Source: Candolleomyces eurysporus | Taxonomy: Eukaryota; Basidiomycota; Agaricomycetes; Agaricales; Psathyrellaceae | Length of the DNA: 64,000 nt | Assembly (NCBI GenBank): GCA_027579435.1 | Contig: JANBPK010000925.1 | Location: 62,001 to 126,000 of the forward strand | Direction: 5' to 3' | Part shown: positions 23,355 to 34,946 of the stretch, in pieces | Position numbering within the stretch: the stretch's first letter is position 1 | Layout: each line of letters starts with the position of its first letter | Notes under the pieces: generated by a model | What the model saw: the letters and a program-made list of their open reading frames with translations, nothing else | Told to the model about the DNA's origin: nothing | Database searches by the model: none | Made by a program: the position numbers and the translations under genes

Positions 23355-23986
23355 ATGCGTGCCTCCATCGTCTTCGCTTTCCTCGCCTTTGTCTTCACCC
23401 TCGTTGGTGCCATGCCTTCTGGCGGTCACAACGCCCGTCGTCTCGCCGAAGGTCTTCCTCCCCTCCCTCCTGTTCGACGATCCCCTACCCCGGTAGAACG
23501 TACGTGTTGTCGTAGCCTTCATATCGCTTGCGCTAAACTTTTGTTTTGCAGTGGCTCCAAGGCATAAGCCATCTGGCACCTCGCAGTGCAACACTGGTCC
23601 TGTCCAATGCTGTAAGGATATTCAGAGAATCGCGTGGTCCCTCGTCTGACATGATCTTCCAGGCAACAAAGTCGCGAGCAGCAACGACAAGAGTCTCAAG
23701 GGACTCTTGGGCCTCCTCGGCATCAACATCCCCGGTACCCAAACCATTGGTCTCAATTGCTCACCCATTGGCATTGGACTCGGGGGCAATCAATGGTAAG
23801 TACCATTTTTCTGTGGACAATTCGCGTTAATTGACNTTTTTTTCAGCAACAAGCAAACCGTCTGCTGCCAGAACAACAGCTACAACGGTCTCATTTCGCT
23901 TGGCTGCAGTCCCAGTGAGTAAATCTTGTTGTCAACGAGTGTATGCATCTAATCGACTTTGCCCTTCAGTCAATCTCAAGCTCTGA
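23355..23986 (+). CDS. Class I hydrophobin
   Basis: Hydrophobins are small secreted proteins that self-assemble at air-water interfaces and coat aerial hyphae and fruiting bodies. The spliced product is about 140 aa. Residues 1-19 are a signal peptide (MRASIVFAFLAFVFTLVGA), followed by a Pro-rich linker. All eight cysteines are present in the order C, CC, C, C, CC, C with spacings of 6, 31, 11, 5 and 12 residues and 7 residues after the last, as in class I proteins. Four introns are inferred, one splitting the first CC pair. The single N at 23836 lies in the third intron. It stands alone and is not part of a visible hydrophobin cluster. Confidence 0.93.
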
Positions 23987-25534
23987 AAGCCTTTAACCCT
24001 ATTAGGCTGCGATCCTTCCATCTCTACAGCTCTTCCACCCTGCCACCGCCGACGTCAGTCTAACTTGTGGCACAAAATTCCAACGCCGACGCCCCTGAGC
24101 TCCTTTGAGCAGTCCCGCACGAGACTCTCAGCACTCTTTCCTTTGGCTTTGATTTTGGCTCCCGAAGCTGTCCATTCTTTTGCTACTCTACTGCCTCGTA
24201 AACCCCGGTCCTATTTACATACCTACAGCACACGAACGTCATACGCTAAACCTAGCACTATTCCACATCCTCGTACTCCGCTGTAGCCTCGCTGTCGATT
24301 GATTGACGCGCCCTTATCGATTGTACCTTGGACTACTCCGGTCACCCTCGCTATCCCGCTTTCCTCGTAGATTTCGCCTTCTTCCTAGGTTTCCCGTGTG
24401 TCGGTTGTGTGCTTGTAATCAATCAAAAATTTCCAATCTCCCACCCTTCATTGAGAACACCGCAAAGTTGCCGATACTTGGATACGAAACCCGACCGCCG
24501 ACTGCGGTTGCCTCGGAGTCTCGGATTCGTAGTGTATCGCCGTATATGCAGCGCCCACTCCCACTCTTGGCGCTCACCAATTTTTGCCTGTTCGGCTCGG
24601 TTAGGTATGATGTCTTCCTAAAAAAATTTGTTCTCAATACTCGAGCGTAAGCGCCCGCCATCAGATTTTAGACTTTAAGAGTTAGTGGCCCTTAATTTTA
24701 TTTGCCGTGAAGGTTTCTCCATGGTGACTGCGCGCGCCGAACACCGTTGTAGATCCCATTTGTACTCCAGCGAGCATCAGTGCATAGGTAAGGTACATAC
24801 AATAATTTCGGGTGGACAGGGTTTTGAGAGTGCGTTTGTGGGCTAGCGTGGAATAAGCGTCATACTCAGCAACCTCCGGTGTGAACGCCGGCGGGAGCGC
24901 AACGAGCAGCCAAGGTAACTTTAGCTAAAGANTTTTTATCCGCTGGAAGCAGGGCTTTTCTGATTTTTCTGGAATAATGCCTCGAATAGGGACGTATCGT
25001 GCAACCTTCGTTATGCGCTGAAAGCTTGAACGATTCTCTCAACATTCAACAACCCTCCAGCGGAATGCCGATATCGAATTTGAAAGGACTCAGGGCATTG
25101 GCAAAATTCCGACTATAANTTTTTTTTTACCAATGGTATGTATGATTCCGGTTATAGCATAGTCAAGGGACGGGTTGACTAGGTTATCGTAACCTTCAGG
25201 GGTTGGACAGATAGACTGTACGCAGTGCTAGATGACCGGTAGGGAAGGAGGATTACGAGCTCAGAGAATATTCGACGCTCGGAAAGACGGTCACCATAAT
25301 ATCCGAGTTCAATATCTTATTCGACATGGCCTGCGGGTAGGTTAGAAAGTCAGCCTGAGAGCATACAATCGAATCCTTGTGGCGAGGCAAGATGATATAG
25401 CCTTTGCGTCGGTAGCTAAGGCTAAGTATCCTAGGTTTGTCTTCGATACGACTGGTTCGGGGGAAAGTGTTGAGAGCTACGAGATGAAAGCCAGCAGGAC
25501 CAAGTATTTAATCTGTTGCCTTTGCCAGAGATAG

Positions 25535-25768
25535 AGTATTTACGAGGTTGAGAGCATTCAACTCGAGGTCAGCCTCGGTACTCCTCAGACCTTGACTTTG
25601 AAGAACATTGTACGGAAAGGACTGCTAGCGGAAAACGAGGCTGATTTGCTCGTAAGGGAATTTAGACTTCTTCTAGGGAAGATATTCTCGTTAGGGCTAC
25701 CTGACCGCGAGGGCTTACGAGCCTCTTTGGCAGATAGAGGAAGATGCAACGATGCATTTCTATTCTAA
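25535..25768 (+). pseudogene. Possible relic of a fungal transcription factor domain
   Basis: An open frame of 77 codons between stops contains IVRKGLLAENEADLLVREFR and then LGLPDREGLRASLADRG. The pattern of a GLL/GLI turn, EA-x-x-L, then a PhexArg helix and a downstream LeuArg resembles the region after the zinc cluster of many agaricomycete Zn2Cys6 regulators. There is no start codon and no continuation in frame, so it would be a fragment. The assignment is by pattern only. Confidence 0.3.
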
Positions 25769-26540
25769 TGGAGGGCGTAGCCCCTGCAAGGAAGGTTGTT
25801 CATCACTGAAAACCGGTGAAGGGCACATGTACGATGTAAAAGACGATAGCCCTTCCAAAACGAGGCATGAAGTCGATACCAAGAGACCCACTATATCGTC
25901 AATTAGTCTACTGGTATCGCTGGACAGATAGATGGAGAAGCCAAGATCCCATTGATAGTCATGCGCCACGGCACCATTAAAGAAAGCTATCAAAGACTAG
26001 GACGGTCACGATGAACACTTGGTTCTAGCTCGCGTTCCCATAGTCTACCTATGCTAAAGTGACCTCTGCCCTTCCGAATTGAACAAGGTGGGTCAAGCCA
26101 CCCAACAGCTGCCAGCCGGAAACTAATTGCCACCCCGTAGCCTCCAGACGCTGTATTTTCGGTGGGGAATTATCGAAAACCTTCTCCGATCGCAGAACTG
26201 GTCGACTACCAGTCTGTGAGACATCGAAGAGCCTCGAGATTGCTNAAAAAAAACCCCACGAAGGATATTTGCAAAAACTGAGCCTTATCGTGGCTCCACG
26301 TTAAAAAGTTTGCCTATGGATAGAGAAAGCGACACCGACATTATTTTTCTCGACGCTTCGTGCAAAGTGCGAAGCAAAACGCCAATATTGGATGTGCGAC
26401 CAGGCTGGTGGTTCCTGGAGTCGCCAAGTGTATAAGAGACCCATAGCTTCTGGTTTTTGGAAAACTGGGCAACGAAATTGAGCATCCGCGAACCCTTGGA
26501 TGGTTTTGAGTATGCCGCAAGGCGTATGTCCACCCGGAAT

Positions 26541-26867
26541 TCAGGGCACCCAAACATGGCGGTTCGCCAAAAATGGGAGACGTGGCAGAACCTGATGTAT
26601 TGTGGAATGAGCTAGCTGCTGGTGCTCCTCCAAGTCCGTATCATCGTCTTGCTTTACGACCAAGAGTACGCCGCATAGGATTTTGGATGGGAGTTGAGAA
26701 ATGGAGGGAGAGCGTTCCGGCGATTCTTCAGGTTGATTAGCTCTCTGGAGCTGCTCGATGCGTGCACCGTGCTTCCTGGGTTTCTGTATCGTTTGGCTCC
26801 AGTTGTGCAGGTTTGAGGCCCGTCTCTCGCTAGTGCTTGGACTACAGTATCTGGACCTTTCGAGCAA
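26541..26867 (-). pseudogene. Possible F-box protein relic
   Basis: The frame contains ARIEQLQRANQPEESPERSP followed by SISQLPSKILCGVLLVV, close in pattern to the coiled linker and F-box (ISxLPxEIL) of agaricomycete F-box proteins. The usual HWR segment is missing and the frame stops. The next minus-strand frame (26285-26557) may be the decayed remainder. No intact gene can be built. Confidence 0.3.
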
Positions 26868-27422
26868 TCAAAGAAGATGATCGAGATCCCTTAGGATGCT
26901 GTTGAGTCATTGTTTGTCGCGCCGAGATCAGTTTGCTGGGGACGAGCGCTAGCTGAGGCGCTTAATGCTTCAAGTCAGCTTGCCCATATGGTCGAGTTTC
27001 CTTGGCACACCTACGAGCAACTAGCGAACGCTGGTGCGTTTATCATATCATGATAATTTTGAGCCGCGAAGGAGTTGGACTTGTACTACGAGATCGCTTC
27101 GTAAAACTGTGACGGGCGTGCTCGACACATCCCTTTGCGTACGGATAAATCCGTACTACTAGCAATTATTCCACACATCTCGGGTACTCACTCCTCGAGT
27201 CTCTCTGCGGACTTCGAGCTCCAGATAACACGGAAGTTGTTGGCAAACCGGCTGTCTCGTTTGGGAGAGAGCGGCTGATATTCGGCAGAGATCAATCAAC
27301 GATCGGAACTTAAACCTAAAGATGCAACTAGCAAGCCACTTCGGAGATTGCCGACATCGTGAATTTCGGTCTCTACACTGGTGGTAGAACAAGAAATCAA
27401 GAGCTCGTCGCTGAAGGTAACG

Positions 27423-28058
27423 ATGGTCAAAGGTGCGCTAGGTCGTTGCTCTATGGAGAGGCTATGAGCTGACGGATTTCTAGTATACAAACCCGGCAAG
27501 GTACGCTGGCGTTGTGCTTGATTCTGCCAACTCGACCTGAACAACTATCTTTCCTCAGGTCGCTATCGTCCTCCAAGGCCGTCAAGCCGGTCACAAGGTC
27601 GTCGTCATCAAGCAGCTCGATGAGGGCACAAAAGAACGACCCTACCCCCACGCCATCGTCGCTGGAATCGAACGCTACCCCCGAAAAGTGACGCGCCGTA
27701 TGGGTCAGAAGAAGGTTCAGCGGAGGAGCAAAGTCAAGCCTTTCATCAAGGTGCGCACAACAGCTTGTTTGGTTTGGGATCCTTGGATGTTGAAATTTCT
27801 CTGATTTTACCAGGTCGTCAACTACTCCCACCTCTTCCCCACACGTTACGCATTGGAACTCGAGGGCCTGAAGGGTTCCGTTACCAGCGACACCTTCAAG
27901 GAGCCAACGCAGCGGGAAAATGCCAAGAAGAGCATCAAGAAGCTGTTGGAGGAGCGCTACACAGGTGGGAAGAACAAGTGGTTCTTCCAACCTCTGAGAG
28001 TACGTTTATCCTACTGGTTTGACCTTGATAGTGAAGTTGACTGCGTTTCTAGTTCTGA
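27423..28058 (+). CDS. RPL27: 60S ribosomal protein L27 (eL27)
   Basis: This is a structural protein of the large cytosolic ribosomal subunit. Exons are 27423-27432, 27484-27500, 27559-27750, 27814-27999 and 28053-28058. The product is 136 aa, the normal length for the family. It starts [20 protein letters not shown] and contains [19 protein letters not shown] and [10 protein letters not shown], ending KWFFQPLRF. Exon 1 is only 10 nt, exon 2 is 17 nt, and the last exon holds only one Phe codon and the stop. All junctions are GT-AG. A longer 5' UTR with further introns is possible in the gene-poor region upstream. Confidence 0.95.
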
Positions 28059-28546
28059 GCCATCTTCTCCCTCTTGTCCTTCGCACATTCAAAATGTATG
28101 CATTATGACCACATGCTATGACACTCCCATTTTCATGCGGCCCTAATTCTGAGTCAGCCTTCTAAGGAATCGTCCATTTGACCTCTACTCTGAACTCGCA
28201 CCCGCGTAAGCGTCATGCTACCCTCTCGGTCTGCTGCGACGGTCCTCTCGTTTCTTATCAGGTGAAAATTATCACAGCCTTGATTCTCCACCGTCGTATA
28301 AGCTTTGAGTTACCATAAGATAAGAGACCAATGGCCGTGATCAATGTGATGAATTGTGAAGAGACCAACTATACAACGCGCCCCTGAATTATACAAAACG
28401 GGCTTGTCTTTGATTCCATTCCTCGCACTCTTGTCTCCACTCCACAACCTCCTTATCCCTCGCCCCCTCCCTCGCCCTGCGCTCCCCTGCGCCTCAAAGC
28501 TCATATTCGCGTGCTCTCCTGTGAACCCTCGCATTGCGGGCGAAAA
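28059..28546. other. Intergenic, promoter of CAC2
   Basis: The 3' flank of L27 and the upstream region of CAC2, with a C/T-rich stretch near 28410-28520 just before the start codon. No gene recognised. Confidence 0.5.
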
Positions 28547-31320
28547 ATGAGGTTCAGAACGTTGGAAATCCGGTGGCACGACAGCAAACCTATCTCGTCC
28601 TGTGATTTCCAGCCCATCCCCTTCAAAAAAAGCGCGTCCACCAGCAGGACAAGACCAGAACTATGCAAGCCAGTCGTATAAATTTGCTACGGGGGGAGAA
28701 GACAATCACGTCCGAGTGAGTGGTTCTGGTTGAACACGGTCAAAGCGCGTCTTAATTGGCCTCAGATTTGGATGGTGCACCCCAACATTATGCCAGCGAG
28801 TCTCGTCGAAACCAGCGTCACGCCCAACGGACCCCGACAGCCTCGCGTTGAATACCTGGCGACGTTGAGTAGGCACTCTGCCGCAGTGAATGTCGTGCGG
28901 TGGTCGCCCAACGGTGAGCGCTGTCCATTCGTTTGACACGGTTGGAGGATCTGACAGTTTGTCAAAGGTGAACTTATTGCCTCAGCTGGAGATGGTAAGT
29001 ATTAGTGTCCCTCGTTCGTTCCCTGATAGCTTTTAACGCGATTAAAAGACGGTATGATCATCGTATGGGCACCCTCGTCAAGTCCGCAACCGACCACCTA
29101 CGGGAGCGACCTAAGCCCAGAAGACCTTCAACACGAGAAGGAGTACTGGAAACCAAGAATAACATTCCGGTGCACGTCTATGCAGGTCTATGACCTGGCA
29201 TGGAGCCCCACTGGAGAGTATATTATTGCTGGAAGTACGGATAACACAGCGCGAGTATTCAACATGGATGGTGCGTCATTTGCCCAGTTTCCTCCATCCC
29301 CATGCCATTAAATATACTGTTTGCATAGGCAAATGTATCTGGGAAACCGTCGAACATTCACACTATGTCCAAGGAGTCGCCTGGGATCCACTGAACGAAT
29401 ACGTCGCAACACAGAGTAGCGATCGCTCTATGCATATCTACCGAATCTCCACCAAGAACGGGGCCTTCGAAGCTCATGCTGTCGGCAAGAATACTCGCAT
29501 GCCGCATCGTCATAGCCGAACGCCGAGCGCTCACGGACACAGTACCAGTCGTCCGAGGCTCTACCAGCGGGAGTCGACCAGTGACATCGAGTCTGGTACT
29601 GCAGACGATCTACCCAGTGCCAGCGGTTACGGGAGCGATGTCGCTCCTCCAACGCCTGCCATGTCCTCTGCGAGTGTGCCTTCTGCCGCCATGTTCCCGC
29701 CTCCCATCGAACCGTCGTCGAGAAGATCGTCGTTTAGTGGTTCCAATGCACCTGGATCACCGTCAACGTTCAGTCGCTATGGAAGGTCACCTTCACCTAT
29801 GCCCCCATTACCTGCCATCCGCAGTTTACCTCCCAACTCTTGGACTTCGGTGAAACTTTACGGAGATGAAAGTTTCACCAATTTCTTCCGAAGGTTAACG
29901 TTCAGCCCTGATGGCGGGTTGCTTCTCACACCGGCTGGGCAGTTTGAAGACCCTTCTGTCGTTCCTACTCATAGCAAGCAATTTGCGAAAGATGACGGAA
30001 CACCCCCCACCCGAGGACGCAAGGGAAGGCCGTCCGTTTCAAATGACGGACCATCTTCCTCGATGGGTGGCAGTGGAGCTTCAGCTACTTCCTCCTCGGC
30101 CTCGTCTGTTTTCGTCTATTCCCGTGCGAACTTTGCTCGACCACCTATTGCCCAGCTCCCTGGTCACAAGAAGGCTAGTGTCGCAGTTCGGTTCTCTCCC
30201 ATACTTTATGAACTTCGGCCGAACGTGGACGGCGGAAATAGCAGCCGCGAGCCAGAGACGAAAACGGCCGCGCTTGAGAGGGGTCTTGAAGGTGCTATGG
30301 ACGTGGATTTGGTAGGGCCAACCCAGAGTTTGTCCATTGTCGCGGAACCCTTTGGTAGTGGCTCCCTTGCCACCCCTCAGAAGACACCTCAGATTCTACC
30401 AACAACTATCGCGGCGCCTGCTCCTAAGCTCGCGCTGTCAACCAGTAACAATGGGGGTAGTCCTGTGAAGGCTTCCCCGGCGCTGTCACCGATGGATTTG
30501 CGACCCCCAACACCCGCCGCTTCCAATCCTCCTACTCCTGCTCCTTCAGGCTCGTCCCAACATCATAGCCAGCCGTCCCAAACTCCCCAGACAGGATCCA
30601 TCTTCGCCCTTTCATATCGGATGCTCTATGCGGTGCTTACCAAGGACACCATCAGCATATACGACACCCAACAAGCTGGTCCTGTGTGCCTGCTCACTAA
30701 GCTTCACTACGATGAATTCACAGACGTCAGCTGGTAAGTTTTAACCCAGACCAATCTACCGGAACTGCAAGATTAATTAATTCATTCTCCGTTCTAGGTC
30801 ACCCGACGGTCAAACTCTAATGCTCTCAGCACGAGATGGCTACTGTACGATCATCATTTTCGACGAAATCCTGGCGGCGCACCACACCCAGCAACATGCA
30901 CTCCAAATGCAATCAATAGCGCACCATAATTCCGTTCCATTGCTCGCGCCGAGCCTCTCAGCTTCTTCCTCCACAGCGAATAACGGTGGTGGTCACCACC
31001 ATAGTTCTTCGTCGTCGGGTATAACACCTGCTGCTACGCCTGCTTCGGCGAATGTGGGATTGCCGCCGTTCGCTGTAACGCCGCAGGTACCGAAGAAGAG
31101 GACAGAGCCGCCGTTGACGCCGGCTGCCAGCGTGGATGGGAGTGAGCAGGCGGGCTATTTCGCCGGCCCTTCCACGTCCACACCTGCTTCAGCAGGCGCT
31201 GGTGGTGATGCTGCTGGCTCGGAAGCAGGAGGGAGTGGGCAACCGGAAGTAGCGCAGGAACCGCCTAAAAAGAAGAGAAGGGTCGCTTTGACGAGGGTGG
31301 GGGATTTGGGTAGCTCATAA
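28547..31320 (+). CDS. CAC2: Chromatin assembly factor 1 subunit CAC2 (CAF-1 p60), with an apparent frameshift near the start
   Basis: CAF-1 places histones H3-H4 on newly replicated DNA; this subunit is a WD40 propeller. The start MRFRTLEIRWHDSKPISSCD is the conserved CAC2/CHAF1B opening. After TTC at 28622-28624 a run of seven A leads to a stop about 19 codons on. With six A the frame continues KARPPAGQ to YKFATGGEDNHVR and splices in frame to IWMVHPN. Later blocks are WSPNGELIASAGDDGMIIVW, VYDLAWSPTGEYIIAGSTDN, CIWETVEHSHYVQGVAWDP, LTFSPDGGLLLTPAG and FTDVSWSPDGQTLMLSARDG. A long Ser/Pro/Thr-rich insert separates the last blades, and the C-terminus is basic (PPKKKRRVALTRVG), a likely nuclear signal. 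The extra A is probably a sequence error. Confidence 0.9.
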
Positions 31321-31988
31321 AGTCACAAGGAAGTATGAGATGATTGGTATAGATCTGGTTTCTTTCTTTCCTTCTTGCTCTCACCGTTCTGTCCTATCGC
31401 TTTCCTATGTGTTACCGCTAACAGCTGCTCGTCGGCCGATTGATTATTCTTTGGACACACTCCCCTCTCCATCCAATTCCAATCTTGATTCCCGCGCTCG
31501 ATTCCTGTTTCACTTGTTATAAATTGTGTTTTGTTGCTACCCCTACCCGTACTCTACATGCGTATACTGTACTAGTTTTGTCGACTCGGTTTCTTCTCTT
31601 ATGCCTATTATTTGCCTTACCGTTACCGTTACCGCTATCGCTACAGTCTGCATATTGGGCATCTCCTGCCTCCCCCTCCCACACGTTGATTGATTCATCG
31701 ATTCACCTCTAGCTAGCTTATGTTCATGTATTGAGATTTGTTACTTGCTATGTCTGTCCGTATCTGCAGTTCTCTGATTAAATTGAAGTTGTCGATAGTC
31801 ACTTTCCTTGGCTGATCATGAAGCGAATAAGTCTCCTCTGTTGCCCGTAATGGGACCCTGGGTGGTACTAATTTCAGAAAGTGTCTAGTACGATCCATGA
31901 TTGTCATCAACGTTCGTGAAAATAAAATACACGTCAAAGGGGAGTAAAGAAGGGGGAAAGGATTCAGAATGAATGAATAAAGCGACAA
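31321..31988. other. Intergenic between convergent genes
   Basis: Pyrimidine-rich on the plus strand near the CAC2 end. Both flanking genes end here. No gene recognised. Confidence 0.55.
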
Positions 31989-34275
31989 TCATCGCAAAGC
32001 GCTCGCTCGAAGAGTACTCGTCGAATTCCACAACGTCTCGCCCTCCTTCAACTGCAACTCCTCATTCGAATTTTGGTTTTGCCCCGTCACGATGCCCATA
32101 TCGGCTTTACCCTTTTTCAAGATCTTCGTGAGGTGCGCCAAGCCCGCCTGCTGATCCTTCAAAACCTGCAAAAGAGGAGTCAGGCTAAGGAACAACATAC
32201 AAAGACAGTCAAACAAGGAAAAAGGCTTACCTGGATAATCTGAGCCATCCCCTCCTCATCCACAACCGCCCACTCTCCACTCCCACCCCTCCCTCTCTCA
32301 ATAGAAGCATTAACCGCGCCTAACAAGGCCCACAGCTCATTCAACTTGGCCTTGACCCTCCCCTTCCTCAGCTCATCCTCAATCTCCTCCAACTTACTCC
32401 TCAACTGCTCTTCCTCCGGCCTAATAGCACTCGACCGCACCGCCGGTATCATCAAGTGCAGATGCTGTATGAGTTGGAGGAGGCGGTGGGTTATCTGGGT
32501 CTGGAGCGTCGTAGCGCGCTGCAGACGCGCGACGTTGGATACGGAGTGCCGCGACGAGAGGGTTTCGAGCCGCGTTTTGAGGTCTTTAAGTTTTTGCTGG
32601 TGGTCGTCGGCTTGTTTGCTTTGCGCCTCGACGCGTTCGCGGATGTCGTCAAAGCCGAGGGCGACGACTGGGACGAAACTGGTTGCACAAAAGTGCGAGT
32701 GGTAATCAGTGATTGATAGTGAGCGGCTAGATAATAAAGAGGAGCTTACCATGATGGGTCGGGGTTGCCCTGGACAGCTTTCTCCCAAGTCGCATCGCTC
32801 AAAACGTTGCTCGGCCGCCCGTACATGCTGACTTGATTGGGATCGACCAGGTTGTAAAAGGGATGCTGAGATAAATTGAACGAATTTAACAAAACCATCC
32901 ACCAGAAGAAGAAACATTTACTCACCTGGAAACGACACTGAGGCGAAGCAGGGTTCCAGGCATTATATATCGCCTCGATGCTCTCCGTCAATTTCGAATA
33001 CTGAGTCTGCGCATCATTGGCATTCGGGTTGGACGATACATTCGATCGCGAGGGCAACAGACTACTCGCACCCAACGTCGACGCGCCCAACGTCGAAGCA
33101 GGCTGACCCAACGCACTCGTACCAAGTGTAGTCCTGTTCCCGAACAGAGAGTTGTTGGTGTTGGCTGTCGAGCCAAAGAGACCACCGGCCTGCTGCTGTT
33201 GCGGTTGTTGCTGTTGCTGCTGCTGTGTTTGTTGCCCACCGAACAGATTTCCGGCGGTAGATCCAAAGAGACCTGTCCCGGCAGGTTTGGGTGCGGTACT
33301 CCCGAACAACCCTCCCCCAGTGGCATTTGGCTGCGTCGTGGTACTACCAAATAGACCTCCGCCTGTAGCACCTGCCTGGGTGTTGGTCGAGCCAAACAAC
33401 CCTCCACCTGCGGCAGGTTGTTGGGCAGTGGCCGAACCAAACAGGCCTCCGCCTGTGGCAGGCTGTTGGGTGGCGGTGGACCCAAACAGACCACCTCCAG
33501 CTGCAGGTTGCTGCTGTTGTTGGTTGGCGTTGGCATTCCCAAAGAGTCCTCCGCCTGCTGTCGTTCCACCGGCTGCGCCAGTATTGCCGAAGAGTCCTCC
33601 GCCTGTTGTTGTTCCACCGGCTGTATTTGCGGTACCGCCAAAGAGGCCTCCTCCAGTTGTACCTGTGTTCCCGAATAAACCTCCACCACCTGTCGGATTC
33701 TGCGTTGCGGTGCCACCGAAAAGACCTCCCGCTGCAGCTGGCTGTTGTTGTTGTTGTTGTTGCTGCTGCTGCTGTGGGTTTCCGAACAAACCACCACCGG
33801 TGGGATTGGTAGGATTGGTGTTTCCGAATAGACCACCGCCAGTCGCCCCTCCCGTAGTGCCGCCACCGAAAAGGCCACCGCCAGTCGTCCCTCCTGGATT
33901 GGTGTTGCCGAAAAGGCCACCACCGCCAGTCGTTCCTCCCGTATTGGTGCCGCCAAAAAGACCACCTCCAGTTGTGCCTGCCGGGTTCGCGCCACCAAAG
34001 AGGCCTCCGCCCCCTGCTGCAGGAGCAGTGCCTGTGTTGGCTGCGGTATTTGCAGTGTTCGCGTTCGCGCCAAATAACGTAGGTTGGGTAGGTTGGGCTT
34101 GCAGGGGCTGGGGGGCGCCTCCTCCGAACAAGGATGTTGCAGGCTGGGCCGTGCCCTGGGTCTGGGTGGCCCCAAAGGGATTGGGCTGCGTTTGTTGCTG
34201 CTGCTGCTGGGTTCCAAAGAGCCCTCCGCCACCTGTATTCTGGGTGTTGGTACCAAATCCTCCAAACGCGGACAT
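31989..34275 (-). CDS. NUP57: FG-repeat nucleoporin NUP54/NUP57
   Basis: This protein is part of the Nup62-Nup58-Nup54 channel complex of the nuclear pore. Residues 1 to about 370 are GLFG-type repeats with long Gln runs (for example at 33180-33240 and 33740-33775), which form the permeability barrier. After SKLTESIEAIYNAWNPASPQ the folded part begins, with HPFYNLVDPNQVSMYGRPS, CFVPVVALGFDDIRERVEAQ, then coiled-coil segments (QQKLKDLKTRLETLSSRHS and RSKLEEIEDELRKGRVK), as in Nup54. The last exon ends STSTLRASALR. Introns are 60 to 70 nt and all junctions are in frame. The opposite strand is also open over 1.1 kb, only because of the repeats. Confidence 0.93.
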
Positions 34276-34946
34276 GCTGCTTATTGCCTGCTAGATCTAT
34301 CTCAAGTTTGGGATCAGTCGACATCTCTCGGTTTTTAAGGACCATAGCGTACCTCCTTTAGCCCAGATTCAGTCTACCTCCTCGTTATGCCCACCACTGG
34401 TGGATGCAGGCTGGGGGCTTTGGCAGGGGAGGGAATATTGATACAAACCTCGCGGTTTGTTGCAGCGCGTCGTTGTGACTTGTTTGGCAGGTCCGTTTCT
34501 CTTGACTTACATCCATTCGCTGTTCGAGACGACCTCAGAGTCAAGCAACGCTTTACGATAGCAGCAAAACTAGGCTAAGAGGCATATGCGGACAGTCAAT
34601 CGCCCATCGCGACCCGCGACAACTTTTCTTTTGCTGTTGTACGGAATTCAAAGTCTTTTCAAGGTATTTTTGAGCCAGTTTATTGAACGAAAACCATCGT
34701 GATACAGTTTCGGAGGATGATAAAACATCTCGTGTCTATCGGTGAAATTTACCCTTACAGCTGCCTAGAAGGCCACCTCCAGGCTTTCCAGGTTACACGG
34801 CTTGAGTCGTCTGCCTCCAAATTCCAACCACGATGCATCGGTGTCTTTCCCAGGGCCCTATTTGGTCTCGGCAAACAACCTGAACTGCACCCTACCTTGA
34901 ACTGCAACTCGCTCGAACCCTGCAACGAAACTATAATGCAATAGCC
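34276..34946. promoter_or_regulatory. Divergent region between NUP57 and an unknown gene
   Basis: 671 bp between two start codons. Contains short open frames without recognisable content. No TATA box is clear. Confidence 0.35.

Larger units (their letters stand above)
23987..27422. other. Gene-poor region with decayed gene pieces
   Basis: 3.4 kb without an intact gene, with three single Ns (24932, 25119, 26245) beside T or A runs. Two possible relics are listed separately. No terminal repeats or transposase frame were found. Confidence 0.5.

Noticed and set aside
33152..34294. Open frame of 380 codons on the plus strand, rich in Pro and Cys
   Set aside because: It is the antisense of the GLFG/Gln repeats of NUP57. 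The minus frame has the nucleoporin domain and proper introns, so the plus frame is a repeat artefact.
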